Positions 8,342-19,800 of a stretch of 64,000 nucleotides of DNA are shown in pieces (position 1 is the stretch's first letter; each line of letters opens with the position of its first letter). The DNA comes from Pseudomarimonas sp964350895 (GTDB lineage: Bacteria > Pseudomonadota > Gammaproteobacteria > Xanthomonadales > Xanthomonadaceae): positions 19,040 to 83,039 of the forward strand of contig CAYGMG010000002.1 of NCBI GenBank assembly GCA_964350895.1. The letters run 5' to 3'. The notes below the pieces were generated by a model. It searched no databases, was not told the DNA's origin, and saw only the letters and a program-made list of their open reading frames with translations. A program made the position numbers and the translations under genes.

Positions 8342-8961
8342 GCTTCCTCCTTGGCTGTCCGGACGCGCAGGAAGCCATAGACATCGAAATTGGCATCGAT
8401 CAGGCCATCGGCCTGGCCCTGCTGACTGCGCTGACGGCGCGAGTAGACACCCGACCGGTTGATCACCGCGAACTCGCTGATGAACAGCGGCGGACTGCCC
8501 GCTTCAAGGCCGTGGATCACCGGCGCCAGATGCTCCAGCGAGCAGCGGATGCGCACCTTGATGGTGACCCGCTCGAAGGGCTCTTCAACATTGGCACGGA
8601 ACGGCGAACGACTGACCAGTGTGCAGGCCTGCCCGGCCTGCTGCTGGTCGACCAGGGCCTGAAGCCGCTGGATGATCGCCGACGCCGCCAGATCGAAATT
8701 GCCTTCGGGGAGGAACTCCGGATTGCCGGCTTCGAAGCGTCGCACTTCCTCCAGCCGGCGCTGCAGTTCGTCGCGCAATTGGGCGGTGCTGCGCAGCTGC
8801 AGCTCCTGATCGCGCGCCTCGATCAACGCCGCACGCGCATCCAGGAAGGGCGCAGTGAACCACCAGTGGATACCGGCGAAATAGACCAGCAGAAGAATGG
8901 CCAGCAGCACCGCCACCGCGCCAGCCCGGCCCGCCCTGCGATCGCGCTGCGCGGGGCTCAC
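8338..8961 (-). CDS. gspM: Type II secretion protein GspM (XpsM-like)
   Basis: A 207-residue inner-membrane protein with a short basic cytoplasmic N-terminus (QRDRRAGRAG), one membrane helix (about 13-33) and a periplasmic coiled-coil plus ferredoxin-like region. GspM pairs with GspL to hold the ATPase GspE at the membrane. The start is GTG 8961, which overlaps the gspL TGA (GTGA). Size, topology and position between gspL and gspN give the assignment; sequence motifs in this family are weak. Confidence 0.88.
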   Translation of the reverse strand: MSPAQRDRRAGRAGAVAVLLAILLLVYFAGIHWWFTAPFLDARAALIEARDQELQLRSTAQLRDELQRRLEEVRRFEAGNPEFLPEGNFDLAASAIIQRLQALVDQQQAGQACTLVSRSPFRANVEEPFERVTIKVRIRCSLEHLAPVIHGLEAGSPPLFISEFAVINRSGVYSRRQRSQQGQADGLIDANFDVYGFLRVRTAKEEA

Positions 8962-10088
8962 GGTGAACCTCCCGTTTCAGCGGCGACCTTGACCGTCAGC
9001 GTCGCGCGATCCTTGCCCGTTCGCGAATCCGGCTGCACCGCGCCGAGCAAGGTCGGATCGGAGAACCGCGCCGAGGACTGGAACAGCTCGATCAGCTTGG
9101 CTGCGGACGCACTCTGCACAGTCAGACTGAGGTCGGGACCGGCAATGGTCAGTCGTTCGAGAAAGGTGTCGTCCGGCAGGATGTCGGTCAGGTCGCGCAG
9201 CAGGGAGATGGTAGTTGGTCGCTGTGCCTTGTGTTCGGAAAGAAAGTTGGCCGCCGTGGCTGCTTCTTCCAAGGTCTTGCGCAACTGCGCCGTGCGCCGG
9301 GCCTCTACGCGCCGCTCTTCGACCTGGGCCTCCAGCGAGACCACGGCCGCGCGGCGGTTTTCAACCAGCTGGCCCATGGCGGCCAACAGCAAGCCAATGG
9401 CCAGGGCCAGCATGGCCAGATTGATCAGCAGCGGTCGGTGATCGTGCGGTCGGCGACGGGCGATTGGCAGCAGGTTGAAGCCTGCGCGTCCGTTGGCTGC
9501 GAGCACGTCGACGGCATCCAGGCGTCCAGCCATGTCGCCCAGCGCGGCAAGTTCCGCGTCGAGCCGTTCGCGGGTCACCACAGCCAGCTCCACCGACACC
9601 TGGCGGGCACCCTTCTCGGCCGGCAGCAGGCGGCAGTCGAACTCGACCTGCTCGGGCTTGAACGGGGTCTGCCGGTCGATCTCGAAGCCGACCAGGGAAC
9701 GGATGTTGCCAGCCGCTGCCGCCGGGAAGGACAGCCTGCGCACCAGCACCGCATCGGCGGGCAGCAGCAGGGTGCGTGGATTGCGCGAGGTGGCTTCGCC
9801 GACCAGGGTGGCCAGCTGCACTTCGCCGATATCATCGGCGGCGAGGCTGCCGACCTGCTCGACCACGCCGCCTTCGGCCGCTTGTACCTGGACCAGGCCG
9901 TCGGCTTGCCGGCGCAGCAGCAGATGGGTCTGCTGGACCCGCAGGTACTCCTGCCAGCGCTGCGGCAAAAGGCCGCGCAGTTCACCGAACCACCAGGCGA
10001 AGAACTCCGGCAGGCGCGACTGCTGGTAGCGCGCGCTCAAGCGGCCCAGCAGCGGCGTCAATGCGTCGGCAAAGGGAAGCGTGGTCAA
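8958..10088 (-). CDS. gspL: Type II secretion protein GspL (XpsL-like, with PilN-like region)
   Basis: A 376-residue protein. The cytoplasmic N-terminal part has an actin-like fold with strands such as RTLLLPADAVLVRRLSFP, expected to bind the GspE N-domain. One membrane helix lies near 225-245, followed by a PilN-like periplasmic segment with coiled coil (EAQVEERRVEARRTAQ). The only in-frame start I can place is TTG 10088, 10 bases after the gspK stop, with a poor ribosome-binding site; translation probably depends on gspK. Length agrees with xps-type GspL proteins, about 370 residues. Confidence 0.88.
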   Translation of the reverse strand: MTTLPFADALTPLLGRLSARYQQSRLPEFFAWWFGELRGLLPQRWQEYLRVQQTHLLLRRQADGLVQVQAAEGGVVEQVGSLAADDIGEVQLATLVGEATSRNPRTLLLPADAVLVRRLSFPAAAAGNIRSLVGFEIDRQTPFKPEQVEFDCRLLPAEKGARQVSVELAVVTRERLDAELAALGDMAGRLDAVDVLAANGRAGFNLLPIARRRPHDHRPLLINLAMLALAIGLLLAAMGQLVENRRAAVVSLEAQVEERRVEARRTAQLRKTLEEAATAANFLSEHKAQRPTTISLLRDLTDILPDDTFLERLTIAGPDLSLTVQSASAAKLIELFQSSARFSDPTLLGAVQPDSRTGKDRATLTVKVAAETGGSP

Positions 10089-10098
10089 GTCGTGGTCT

Positions 10099-10989
10099 CT
10101 ACGGTAGGGCGCCGTCCTGCCAGCGCAGGACAGAGAATGCTAGCCCGGACACCGGCACGCCGCCGAGCCTGACCGCGGTATCCAGCTCGGTCCAGGCCCC
10201 GTTCTGGAGGCGCGCACGCGACCTAATACTATACGTGCCGCTGCCTGCAGTGACCACGAGCGGCGTCCCGTCAGCCAGGACGGCCGGCTCACCGCCGAGC
10301 AGCGGGTCGTAGCCGAAACGCGCCTGCAGGGCTTGCTCGGCGAGCATCGGATCCATGCCCGGCAAGGCTTGCAGGACCTGAGCGGCAGCGAAAGCGGGGT
10401 TGGGCATGGCAAGGCCGGAGTAAAGCGTCAGGTACGGTGCGACCCGCTCATAGAGCGCATAGTTCATTCCGAGCACCTGCTGCAGCTCGCCGATCATCTC
10501 GAACGGCGCATTGCGCGGCCCGTAGTCCAGGCCTTCGGCCTCGTAGGCGTCGGCCTCGGCGCCGTTGAGGCTTTCCAGATCGTCCGGGTCGCGCCAGTCG
10601 ATGATCGCCGCGGCCAGGGCGTTGGCCTCGTCCATGGGCAGATCGAAGCCCTCGAAGAAGCGACCCAGGACGATGGCGTCGGCGGCATTGAGGTCGATCT
10701 TGCCGGTTTCGTCAGTGATCTCGACCTCGATCTCGGCATTGCCGAATTCGAATCGATAGGGCCGCCCATCCGGCACCCAGCGCTGCATGGGGTCCGGTAT
10801 CGCCAGCGAGAACACCGCCCGGTGCACGCCGGCCTCGGCGGCGTAGCGCGCCTGGGTGGTGTCGTACAGGTGCCGGGCCTGCAGTCGCTCGCTGCGCGCC
10901 AGCAAGGCGAAGGCGCCGAGGATGATCGCCAGCAGGGCGAGCAGCCACATGACGATCAGGAAGGCGGCGCCACGCTGCTGCCGGGTCAT
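10099..10989 (-). CDS. gspK: Type II secretion minor pseudopilin GspK
   Basis: A 296-residue minor pseudopilin. The prepilin site is QQRG|AAFLIVMWLL. The usual Glu at +5 is absent, which is characteristic of GspK, the tip subunit. A large alpha-helical insertion follows (DETGKIDLNAADAIVLGRFF, then EANALAAAIIDWRDPDD), matching the GspK domain that caps the pseudopilus with GspI and GspJ. The start overlaps the gspJ stop (ATGA). Confidence 0.93.
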   Translation of the reverse strand: MTRQQRGAAFLIVMWLLALLAIILGAFALLARSERLQARHLYDTTQARYAAEAGVHRAVFSLAIPDPMQRWVPDGRPYRFEFGNAEIEVEITDETGKIDLNAADAIVLGRFFEGFDLPMDEANALAAAIIDWRDPDDLESLNGAEADAYEAEGLDYGPRNAPFEMIGELQQVLGMNYALYERVAPYLTLYSGLAMPNPAFAAAQVLQALPGMDPMLAEQALQARFGYDPLLGGEPAVLADGTPLVVTAGSGTYSIRSRARLQNGAWTELDTAVRLGGVPVSGLAFSVLRWQDGALP

Positions 10990-11699
10990 TGGCTGTCCCT
11001 GGGCCGCGCCGGCGGCCTGGCGGGCTCGAAGCGCATCGAGCCTGCCAGCCCCGTCCCGCCACCCAGGCCTGCCGACGCAGCCAACCCGGCGACTTCAAAC
11101 TCGACCCAGTCGCGCCGATCCGCTGAATCGAACTCTAGATCCAGGCGCAGGAGCAAGGGAAGCAACGCTGGCTCGTCCCACTCGCTCATCCAGTCGGACA
11201 ACTCACCCTCGACCTCGAGTCGACGGAAGGAAAACTCGCCGTCGCGGATGCCATCGATCAGCACCACCGGCTCCTGCTCAGGGTCGAAGCCTTCAGCGGG
11301 ATCGAAGCCATTGAGCTGGGCGTGGCGGAACTCCAGCTGGTAGCCGCCGGCGACCCGGGCCAGGACCAGCTCCTGCACGTGCGGCCCGCCGCGCGACAGA
11401 TAACCCGGCATCGGCGCGACGAAGCGGATGCCCTGCGCGTCGCCCTCGAAGCGTTTCTCTTCGCCGCTGTCATCGAGGCGTTCGTAGGGCGTCGGCAGCA
11501 TCTGGCTCAGCTGCCGGCGCAGAAAGCCCTGCGCGGTGCGCATTTCCTCGGTGCGCTCGATCAGCGACTCGCCGCTGCGGCTGGCCTGCACGGCGACCCG
11601 GATGCTGCCGTAGGCAAGCGCAATGACCAGGGCCAGCAGGCCGACGCTGAGCAGGATCTCGATCAGGGTGAATCCGCGCTGGCCTGCCACCCTGCGCAT
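10986..11699 (-). CDS. gspJ: Type II secretion minor pseudopilin GspJ
   Basis: A 237-residue pseudopilin when started at ATG 11699, which overlaps the gspI TGA (TGATG); a longer frame upstream would run well into gspI. The prepilin site is GQRG|FTLIEILLSVGLL with Glu at +5. The globular domain includes RTAQGFLRRQLSQML, typical of GspJ. It forms the pseudopilus tip complex with GspI and GspK. Confidence 0.93.
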   Translation of the reverse strand: MRRVAGQRGFTLIEILLSVGLLALVIALAYGSIRVAVQASRSGESLIERTEEMRTAQGFLRRQLSQMLPTPYERLDDSGEEKRFEGDAQGIRFVAPMPGYLSRGGPHVQELVLARVAGGYQLEFRHAQLNGFDPAEGFDPEQEPVVLIDGIRDGEFSFRRLEVEGELSDWMSEWDEPALLPLLLRLDLEFDSADRRDWVEFEVAGLAASAGLGGGTGLAGSMRFEPARPPARPRDSQ

Positions 11700-12163
11700 C
11701 ACGGACGGCTCGGCAGCATGGCGCGAAGACTGGCGTAGCGGGCCTGCGCCTGGCGGTCGCCGCGATCCCATTCGATGGTCAGGTCGATGCGCAGCAGGCG
11801 CACGGCGCTCAGCTGCGGATCGAAACCGAGCGGCAGTTCGTCGTCGCTGAACAGATATTCGCTGACCTCGGCGGACCAGCGATAGCCATCGCGGAACTCG
11901 CCGTCATAGCTGCCCTCCTCCAGCCGTTCGCCGATTCCCAGCGTGTCCAGGACCGAGCGCGCATGAAGGGCGGCACGGGTGTGCTCAGCGGCCTGGCGGC
12001 TTTGCTGCATGGCGCCGGTGGCGGCCTGCATCGCAAGCCCGAGGCCCAGCGCGAGGATCGCGAACGCGGCGACCACTTCGAGCAAGGTGAACCCGGATTG
12101 CGATGCGGCACGGCGAGTAGCGTGTCGTGCGATCGTGGCCGGTGAGCGCTGTTGGATAATCAT
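11699..12163 (-). CDS. gspI: Type II secretion minor pseudopilin GspI
   Basis: A 154-residue pseudopilin. I choose ATG 12163, with AAGG about 8 bases upstream and a position clear of gspH; an ATG at 12211 inside the gspH end would add 16 residues. The prepilin site is SQSG|FTLLEVVAAFAIL. The long basic leader of about 24 residues is unusual for GspI. The helix continues ALGLGLAMQAATGAMQQSRQ, and the C-terminal half is a small beta-sheet (LLRIDLTIEW). It is part of the pseudopilus tip. Confidence 0.9.
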   Translation of the reverse strand: MIIQQRSPATIARHATRRAASQSGFTLLEVVAAFAILALGLGLAMQAATGAMQQSRQAAEHTRAALHARSVLDTLGIGERLEEGSYDGEFRDGYRWSAEVSEYLFSDDELPLGFDPQLSAVRLLRIDLTIEWDRGDRQAQARYASLRAMLPSRP

Positions 12164-12197
12164 TCTGGGCCTTGGGACCCGAATCCGGCCCCCGAGT

Positions 12198-12671
12198 TCA
12201 GCGGTTGGCATCGGGATTCATCCGCACTTCGCCGGTCAGCCAGCCGACCTCGATGCGCCACAGCGCTTCGCCACGGCTGAGTTCGATATTGCCGCCGGTG
12301 GAGGAGCCGTCGGGGAAGAAGCGGATCTGCCCCTTGCCATCGTCGAGCTGCTCCTGGGCCGCGGTCAGCATCGACAGCTCCATGTCCTGAGGCAGTTCGA
12401 CCCAGTCGCGACCAGGCATCTGGTAGGCGCGGCGCTCGACGTCGAGCACCAGCACCTGAGACTCACGCTGGACCACGGCCATGGCCCGCGTGGAGCGCAA
12501 GGCGGCAACCAGATCCTTGGACGCGGCGCGCACCTTGGCCGAGCCGAGGCCACCGCTGATCACCGCGGCGATGACCGCGGTCAGCACCGCGATCAGGGCC
12601 ACCACGACGATGATCTCGATCAGGGTGAAGCCGCGCGCAGCCCCGCGCCGGGAGCGTACTCGCGCGGCCAC
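12198..12671 (-). CDS. gspH: Type II secretion minor pseudopilin GspH
   Basis: A 157-residue pseudopilin with GTG start at 12671, 5 bases after the gspG stop. The prepilin site is AARG|FTLIEIIVVVALI. The rest matches the GspH pattern, with AASKDLVAALRSTRAMAVVQ and a C-terminal sheet (ALWRIEVGWLTGEVRM). It is thought to join the GspG fibre to the tip complex. Confidence 0.92.
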   Translation of the reverse strand: MAARVRSRRGAARGFTLIEIIVVVALIAVLTAVIAAVISGGLGSAKVRAASKDLVAALRSTRAMAVVQRESQVLVLDVERRAYQMPGRDWVELPQDMELSMLTAAQEQLDDGKGQIRFFPDGSSTGGNIELSRGEALWRIEVGWLTGEVRMNPDANR

Positions 12672-12676
12672 CGGAG

Positions 12677-13111
12677 TCAGTCGCTGTTGCTGATGTCGCG
12701 GTTCCAGCTGTCGCCGCCAGGACGTCCATCAGCGCCCAGGCTGATCAGGTCGAACTTGGTGTTCTGGCCCGGGACCCGGTAGTCGAAGGGCTTGCCCCAG
12801 GGATCCTTCAGCTCGGCCTCCTTGGCATAGGGGCCAAGCCAGCTGTCGGCACCGCCTGGCTGGCTGACCAGGTCCTGCAGCTGGTTGGGCGGACCGCCGT
12901 TGTCCAGTTCGTAGCTCTCGATCTTGGCCGCCAGCGTCTGCACCTGCGACTTCGCCAGCTGCCACTTGGCGCGATCCTGGCCGCCGAAAATACGGTTGGC
13001 GACGATGCCGCCGATGATCGCGATGATCCCGACCACGATCAGGATTTCGATCAGGGTAAAGCCGGCCTGGCGCAGGCCGCGGCGAGAAGGATTCTTAGCA
13101 TGTCGGTTCAT
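12677..13111 (-). CDS. gspG: Type II secretion major pseudopilin GspG
   Basis: A 144-residue major pseudopilin from ATG 13111, which lies 4 bases after the gspF stop; an alternative start within gspF (13141) is unlikely. Cleavage is expected at RQAG|FTLIEILIVVGII (Gly17/Phe18). The C-terminal SLGADGRPGGDSWNRDI carries the Asp/Gly-rich calcium loop of GspG. It polymerises into the short fibre that pushes substrates through GspD. Confidence 0.95.
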   Translation of the reverse strand: MNRHAKNPSRRGLRQAGFTLIEILIVVGIIAIIGGIVANRIFGGQDRAKWQLAKSQVQTLAAKIESYELDNGGPPNQLQDLVSQPGGADSWLGPYAKEAELKDPWGKPFDYRVPGQNTKFDLISLGADGRPGGDSWNRDISNSD

Positions 13112-13115
13112 ATAT

Positions 13116-14333
13116 TTATCCAACCACGGAGCTGAGATCAAGAATCGGGAGCAGGATGGCCAGCACGATCATCGCGATGACTCCGGCCATGACGATGGTG
13201 AGCAGGGGGACCAGCGCTGCCAGCAGCCGGTCCAGCGTGTTGCGCACCTCGATGTCGAAGGTATCCGCCACCTTGAGCAGCATGGTGTCCAGCTCGCCGG
13301 ACTCCTCTCCGACCTGCACCATCTGTAGCGCCAGACGCGGAAAGCGCTTGCTGCGGCCCAAGGATAACGCAAGGCCCGAGCCGGTCTTGACCGCCTCGGC
13401 AGCCTCATCGACCGCATCGACCAGGGCAAGGTTCCCCATCACGTTGCGGGAGATGCCAAGCGAAGGCAGCAGGGGCACACCGTTGTGCAGCAGGGTGCCC
13501 AAGGTGCGCGCCAGGCGCGCGGTCTCGATCTTGGCGATCAGATCGCCGATCCGGCCGCGCTGCAGCAGCCAGGTATCGAAGCGCGCGCGACGCGGCGGGT
13601 CGGTCAGCTGGCGACGCACCAGCACCGTGATCGCGAAGATCACGGCCAGGATGATCCACCAGCCGGCGTTGAGCGCGTCGCCCACCCACAGCACGATCCG
13701 GGTCAGCAGGGGCAGCTCGGCGCCCATGTCCTGGAACAGCGGCATGAACTGCGGCACCACGTAGCCGAGCAGCAGGGCCAACGAGCCAAGCACCATGAAT
13801 ACCAGGATCACCGGATAGATCAGCGCATTGATCACGCTTTCCTTGAGTGCCTTGCTGCGCTCGAGGTAGTCGGCAAGGCGGCGCAGCGTGTCGTGCAGGG
13901 AGCCACCGACTTCGCCGGCGCGGACCATGTTGATGTACAGCTTGGAGAACATGCCGTGCTGCTGCTCAAGGCCTGCCGACAGCGGCGCACCGCCGCGCAC
14001 GGTCTCGCGGATGCGCTCGATCACCTTGCGCGCGGCTTCCGACTCGGGCAGATCGAGCAGGATCTGCAGCGCACGATCCAGCGGCTGACCGGCGCCGAGC
14101 AGGGTCGCCAGCTGCTGGGTGAACTGCAGGACCTGGTCCGCGCTCAAGGCATCGCGCGGCTTGAACAGGCCGAGCAAGCCGACAGTACTCGCGGCATCGG
14201 CAGGCTTGGCTTCGATCGGCAGGTTGCCGGCATCCTGGAGCTTGGCGATCACCTCATCGGCGCTGAGCGCTTCCATCACACCATCGATGGGCTCACCGGC
14301 CGCGCTGTATGCCTTGTAGCGGAAGAGGGGCAT
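13116..14333 (-). CDS. gspF: Type II secretion inner-membrane platform protein GspF
   Basis: A 405-residue polytopic platform protein with two homologous GspF/PilC domains: DQVLQFTQQLATLLGAGQPL in the first and LARTLGTLLHNGVPLLPSL in the second. Membrane helices lie near 170-190 and 215-240, with a third at the C-terminus (AGVIAMIVLAILLPILDL). ATG 14333 lies only 5 bases from the end of an inverted-repeat element that separates the gene from gspE, and no good Shine-Dalgarno sequence is visible. Coupling to gspE by overlap is therefore lost here. Confidence 0.95.
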   Translation of the reverse strand: MPLFRYKAYSAAGEPIDGVMEALSADEVIAKLQDAGNLPIEAKPADAASTVGLLGLFKPRDALSADQVLQFTQQLATLLGAGQPLDRALQILLDLPESEAARKVIERIRETVRGGAPLSAGLEQQHGMFSKLYINMVRAGEVGGSLHDTLRRLADYLERSKALKESVINALIYPVILVFMVLGSLALLLGYVVPQFMPLFQDMGAELPLLTRIVLWVGDALNAGWWIILAVIFAITVLVRRQLTDPPRRARFDTWLLQRGRIGDLIAKIETARLARTLGTLLHNGVPLLPSLGISRNVMGNLALVDAVDEAAEAVKTGSGLALSLGRSKRFPRLALQMVQVGEESGELDTMLLKVADTFDIEVRNTLDRLLAALVPLLTIVMAGVIAMIVLAILLPILDLSSVVG

Positions 14334-14337
14334 CTAG

Positions 14338-14487
14338 GAGCCGTGATGGGTGATTTGTGATTCGTGATTCGTGCAGCCTGTCGCGTCCAAAGGGCGCGGC
14401 ATCCTTGCTCGGTCCAGCAAAAAAACGAACCCGTTCGGTCTGAACACGCTGTCGCGAATCACCAATGACGAATCTCCCATCACGGCT

Positions 14488-14488
<1 letters not shown>
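14338..14488. repeat. MITE/REP-like inverted-repeat element between gspE and gspF
   Basis: GAGCCGTGATGGG (14338-14350) and CCCATCACGGCTC (14476-14488) are perfect inverted repeats. Pairing continues with a few mismatches through GTGATTCGTGATTCGTG (about 14356-14373) and CGCGAATCACCAATGACG (14453-14470). The central ~80 bp (14374-14452) has an A-run and no coding potential. It fills the whole gspE-gspF gap and even overlaps the last base of the gspE stop codon. The tandem GTGATTC units resemble short intergenic repeats of Xanthomonadaceae. Confidence 0.7.
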
Positions 14489-16220
<1,732 letters not shown>

Positions 16221-16224
<4 letters not shown>

Positions 16225-16874
16225 GGGCGCTCCTCGGTGTGATCGGCTTCGGATGCCGGCGATGGACCATCATCGGCGGTGCCGGGTTCCCCGCGCCAGC
16301 CAACCAGCTGTTCGAGGAACTGCCGGTTCTGGATCACCCACAGCGCCACCGGCGTCACCGCAGGCAGGATGAGATAGCCGAACTGGTAGCCCAGCGCGAC
16401 CGCATCGGCCGCCATGCCGGCGCGCTCGATCGCCGCCGCGCCGAGCGGACCGGCGTTGAAGGCAAGCAGCTTGAGCACGTCGAACACGGCGCCCCAGCCG
16501 GTGGTCATCAGCAGCACGGCAACGCCCAGCAGCAGCTGCCGCACGCGCGGCCCGGCTTCGAGCGGGGTGGCCATCACCAGACCGGCATACAGGGCAATCG
16601 ACCAGGCATAGATAAGCGGGTTGACGGTCAGCACCAGCACCCCGACCTGACCCGGCAGGCCGCCGGCGGTCTGCAGCCGGGTGACCACCTCGAGCGTGGC
16701 ACCGGCCTGCTCGACGGCGGAAATCGCCTGCGGCAACAGCCAGGGCAATACCCAGCCAGCAATGCGCCCGACCGGCCAGACCACCACGCTCGACAGCACC
16801 GCCCAGAGAAAGAACGCCATCGGCAGCCACAGCGCCGCGGCCAGCACGAACTGGCGGAGCGGCGACACCTTCAC
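16221..16874 (-). CDS. Polytopic membrane protein, possibly exosortase H-associated type
   Basis: A 217-residue protein started at GTG 16874, which overlaps the purL stop (GTGA); an upstream GTG at 16931 lies inside purL. About four membrane segments are visible: FVLAAALWLPMAFFLWAVL, LIYAWSIALYAGLVMATP, LLLGVAVLLMTTGWGAVFDV and YLILPAVTPVALWVI. The pattern, including VLTVNPLIYAWS and the GAVFDVLKLLAFNAGP stretch, reminds me of the family named exosortase H-associated membrane protein, but I recall that only moderately well. No exosortase gene is present in the window. It is coupled on both sides, to purL upstream and gspE downstream. Confidence 0.7.
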
Positions 16875-19800
16875 CGGCACCAGGCCCGGGCGTTGCGGAA
16901 TACCCGCATCCAGGGCGAATACTCGCCCCACTCGCGCGGCGCCCAGCTCATCTGCAGGCTGCGGAACACCCGCTCCGGGTGCGGCATCATGATGGTGACC
17001 CGGCCATCCTCGCTGCTGAATCCGGTCAGGCCATCGGGCGAGCCATTGGGATTCAAGGGATAGCTTTCGGCCGGCTCGCCGGTGGCATCCACAAAGCGCA
17101 GGGCGGCCCGAACCGAGGCGTGATCGGAGGTCGCGGCGAACTCGGCGCGGCCCTCACCGTGCGCGACCACCACAGGAATCCTCGAGCCCTGCATGTCGCG
17201 CAGCAGGATGGACGGCGACTCGAGCACCTCGACCAGGGACAGCCGGGCTTCGTACTGCTCGCTGAGATTGCGCGCGAAGACAGGCCAGTGGGCCGCGCCC
17301 GGGATCAGCTCGCGCAGCTGGCTGAGCATCTGGCAGCCGTTGCATACGCCGAGCGCAAAGCTGTCCTCGCGGCCGAAGAAGGCGGCGAACTGGTCACGCA
17401 GGACCGAGCGCTCGAGGATCGACGTCGCCCAGCCACGGCCGGCACCCAGCACGTCGCCATAGGAAAAGCCGCCGCAGGCAGCAAGGCCGCGGAACTCGTC
17501 GAGCTTGCTGCGCCCGGCGATCAGGTCGGTCATGGTGAGGTCGACGGCCTCGAAGCCGGCCTGGGTGAAGGCCGCGGCCATCTCGGCCTGACCGTTGACG
17601 CCCTGCTCGCGAAGGATGGCGATGCGCGGCCGCTCGCCGCGGGCGATGTAGGGCGCAGCGACATCGTCCTGCGGCTCGAAGCCCAGCGCCGGGACCAGGC
17701 CCGGATCTTCGAACTCGCCGCGCCACTCGCGCTCGCTGTCGGCGCAGATCGGATTGTCGCGCAACCGGGCGATGGCGTGGGTGGTATCCCACCACGCACT
17801 GAACAGATCGTTCCACGACCACTCCGCCTGGGTCTTGCCGCCCGCGCTGACGCGAACGCGCGGCGCGCTGAGCGGGCGGCCGATGCGCTGCGCGCAGTCG
17901 GTCAGGCCGTGGCGGTTGATCAGATCGGCGAACGCGGCGCGATCCTCGACATGCACCTGGACCAGGGCACCGAGCTCCTCGGAGAACAGCGCGCGATGGG
18001 GATTGTCGCCCCAGCCGTCGAGCTGGATATCGAGCCCGGTGTGGCCAGCAAATGCCATCTCGCACAGCGCAGCAAACGCGCCGCCGTCGCTGCGGTCGTG
18101 ATAGGCCAGCAGCAGATCGGCCGCGCGCGCAGCCTGGATCAGCTCGAAGAAATCGCGCAGGCGCTGCGGATCGTCGAGATCCGGCGCCGGGCCACCGAAG
18201 CTGGAGTAGCACTGGGCCAGGATCGAGCCGCCAAGACGCTGCTTGCCGCCGCCAAGACCGATCAGCCAGATCTCGGTGTCCTCGCCGCGCTGCAGGACCG
18301 GGGTCAGGGTGGCGCCAGCATCGGCTACGCGAGCAAACGCGGTGACCACCAAGGACACCGGCGAGACCACCTGGCCATCATCGACGCCTTCGCGCGGAAA
18401 GCGCGACTGCATGGACAGCGAGTCCTTGCCGACCGGAATGCCGATGCCGAGCTTGGGGCAAAGCTCAAGGCCGACCGCGCGTACTGCCTCGAACAGCTTG
18501 GCGTCCTCGCCCGGATGGGCGGCCGCGGCCATCCAGTTTGCCGAGAGCTTGACCTCGCGCAGCGACGCCACCGGCGCTGCGGCAAGATTGGTCAGCGCCT
18601 CGCCTACCGCCATGCGGGCGCTGGCAGCCGCATCCAGCAGGGCCAGCGGCGTGCGCTCGCCGATCGCCATCGCCTCGCCCTGGCGGCCACGGAAATCAGC
18701 CAGGGTCACAGCGCAGTCGGCCAGCGGCAGCTGCCAGCGGCCTACCATCTGGTCGCGCGAACACAGCCCTCCGACGCTGCGGTCGCCGATGGTGACCAGG
18801 AAGTTCTTGGCCGCCACGGTCGGATGCTGCAGGACCCGGATGCCGGCCTCCTGCAGCTCGATCAGGGACAGATCGGGCCGCGCCCAGGAAAGCGCCGCAG
18901 GCAGCGCGGTGTCGCGTTCCATCTTCGGCGCCTTGCCGAACAGCACGTCCATCGGCAGGTCGATCACCGGCTCGCCGAGCAGCGAATCATCGACCCGCAG
19001 ATGCTCGGCCTCGGTCACCGTGCCAACCACCGCGAAGGGGCAGCGCTCACGCCGACACCACTCGGAGAAACGCGGCAGATCGGCTTCGTGGACGCCGAGC
19101 ACGTAGCGCTCCTGCGACTCGTTGCTCCAGATCTGCATCGGGCTCATCCCCGGCTCGTCGCAGGGCACCGCGCGAAGATCGATCAGCCCCCCGCGACCGG
19201 CATCGTGGAGCAGCTCGGGAATCGCATTCGACAAGCCGCCGGCGCCAACGTCATGGATCGAGACGATCGGGTTGGCATCCCCGGCCTGCCAGCAGCGGTC
19301 GATCACTTCCTGACAGCGCCGCTGCATCTCCGGGTTGTCGCGCTGCACCGAGGCGAAGTCGAGCTCGGCACTGCTTTGTCCGGAACCGACCGACGAGGCT
19401 GCGCCGCCGCCAAGACCGATCAGCATGGCCGGGCCACCCAGCACGATGACCTTGTCGCCCGGCTGCAGCCTTTGCTTCTCGACGTGGCCGGGCTCGACGC
19501 GTCCGAGACCGCCGGCAATCATGATCGGCTTGTCGTAGCCGCGCACGACGGCGCCATCCGGCTCGTTGATCTCGAAGCTGCGGAAGTAGCCGAGCAGGGC
19601 CGGTCGACCAAACTCGTTGTTGAAGGCGGCGGCACCAACCGGACCATCGATCATGATCTCCAGCGCCGGCGCCATCTGCGGGTTAAGCCGCCGCGGCGCT
19701 TCCCAGGGCCGCGCCAGGCCCGGAATCCGCAGATGGCTCACCGAGAATCCGGTCAGCCCCGCCTTCGGCTTGCCGCCGCGCCCGACCGCGCCCTCATCGC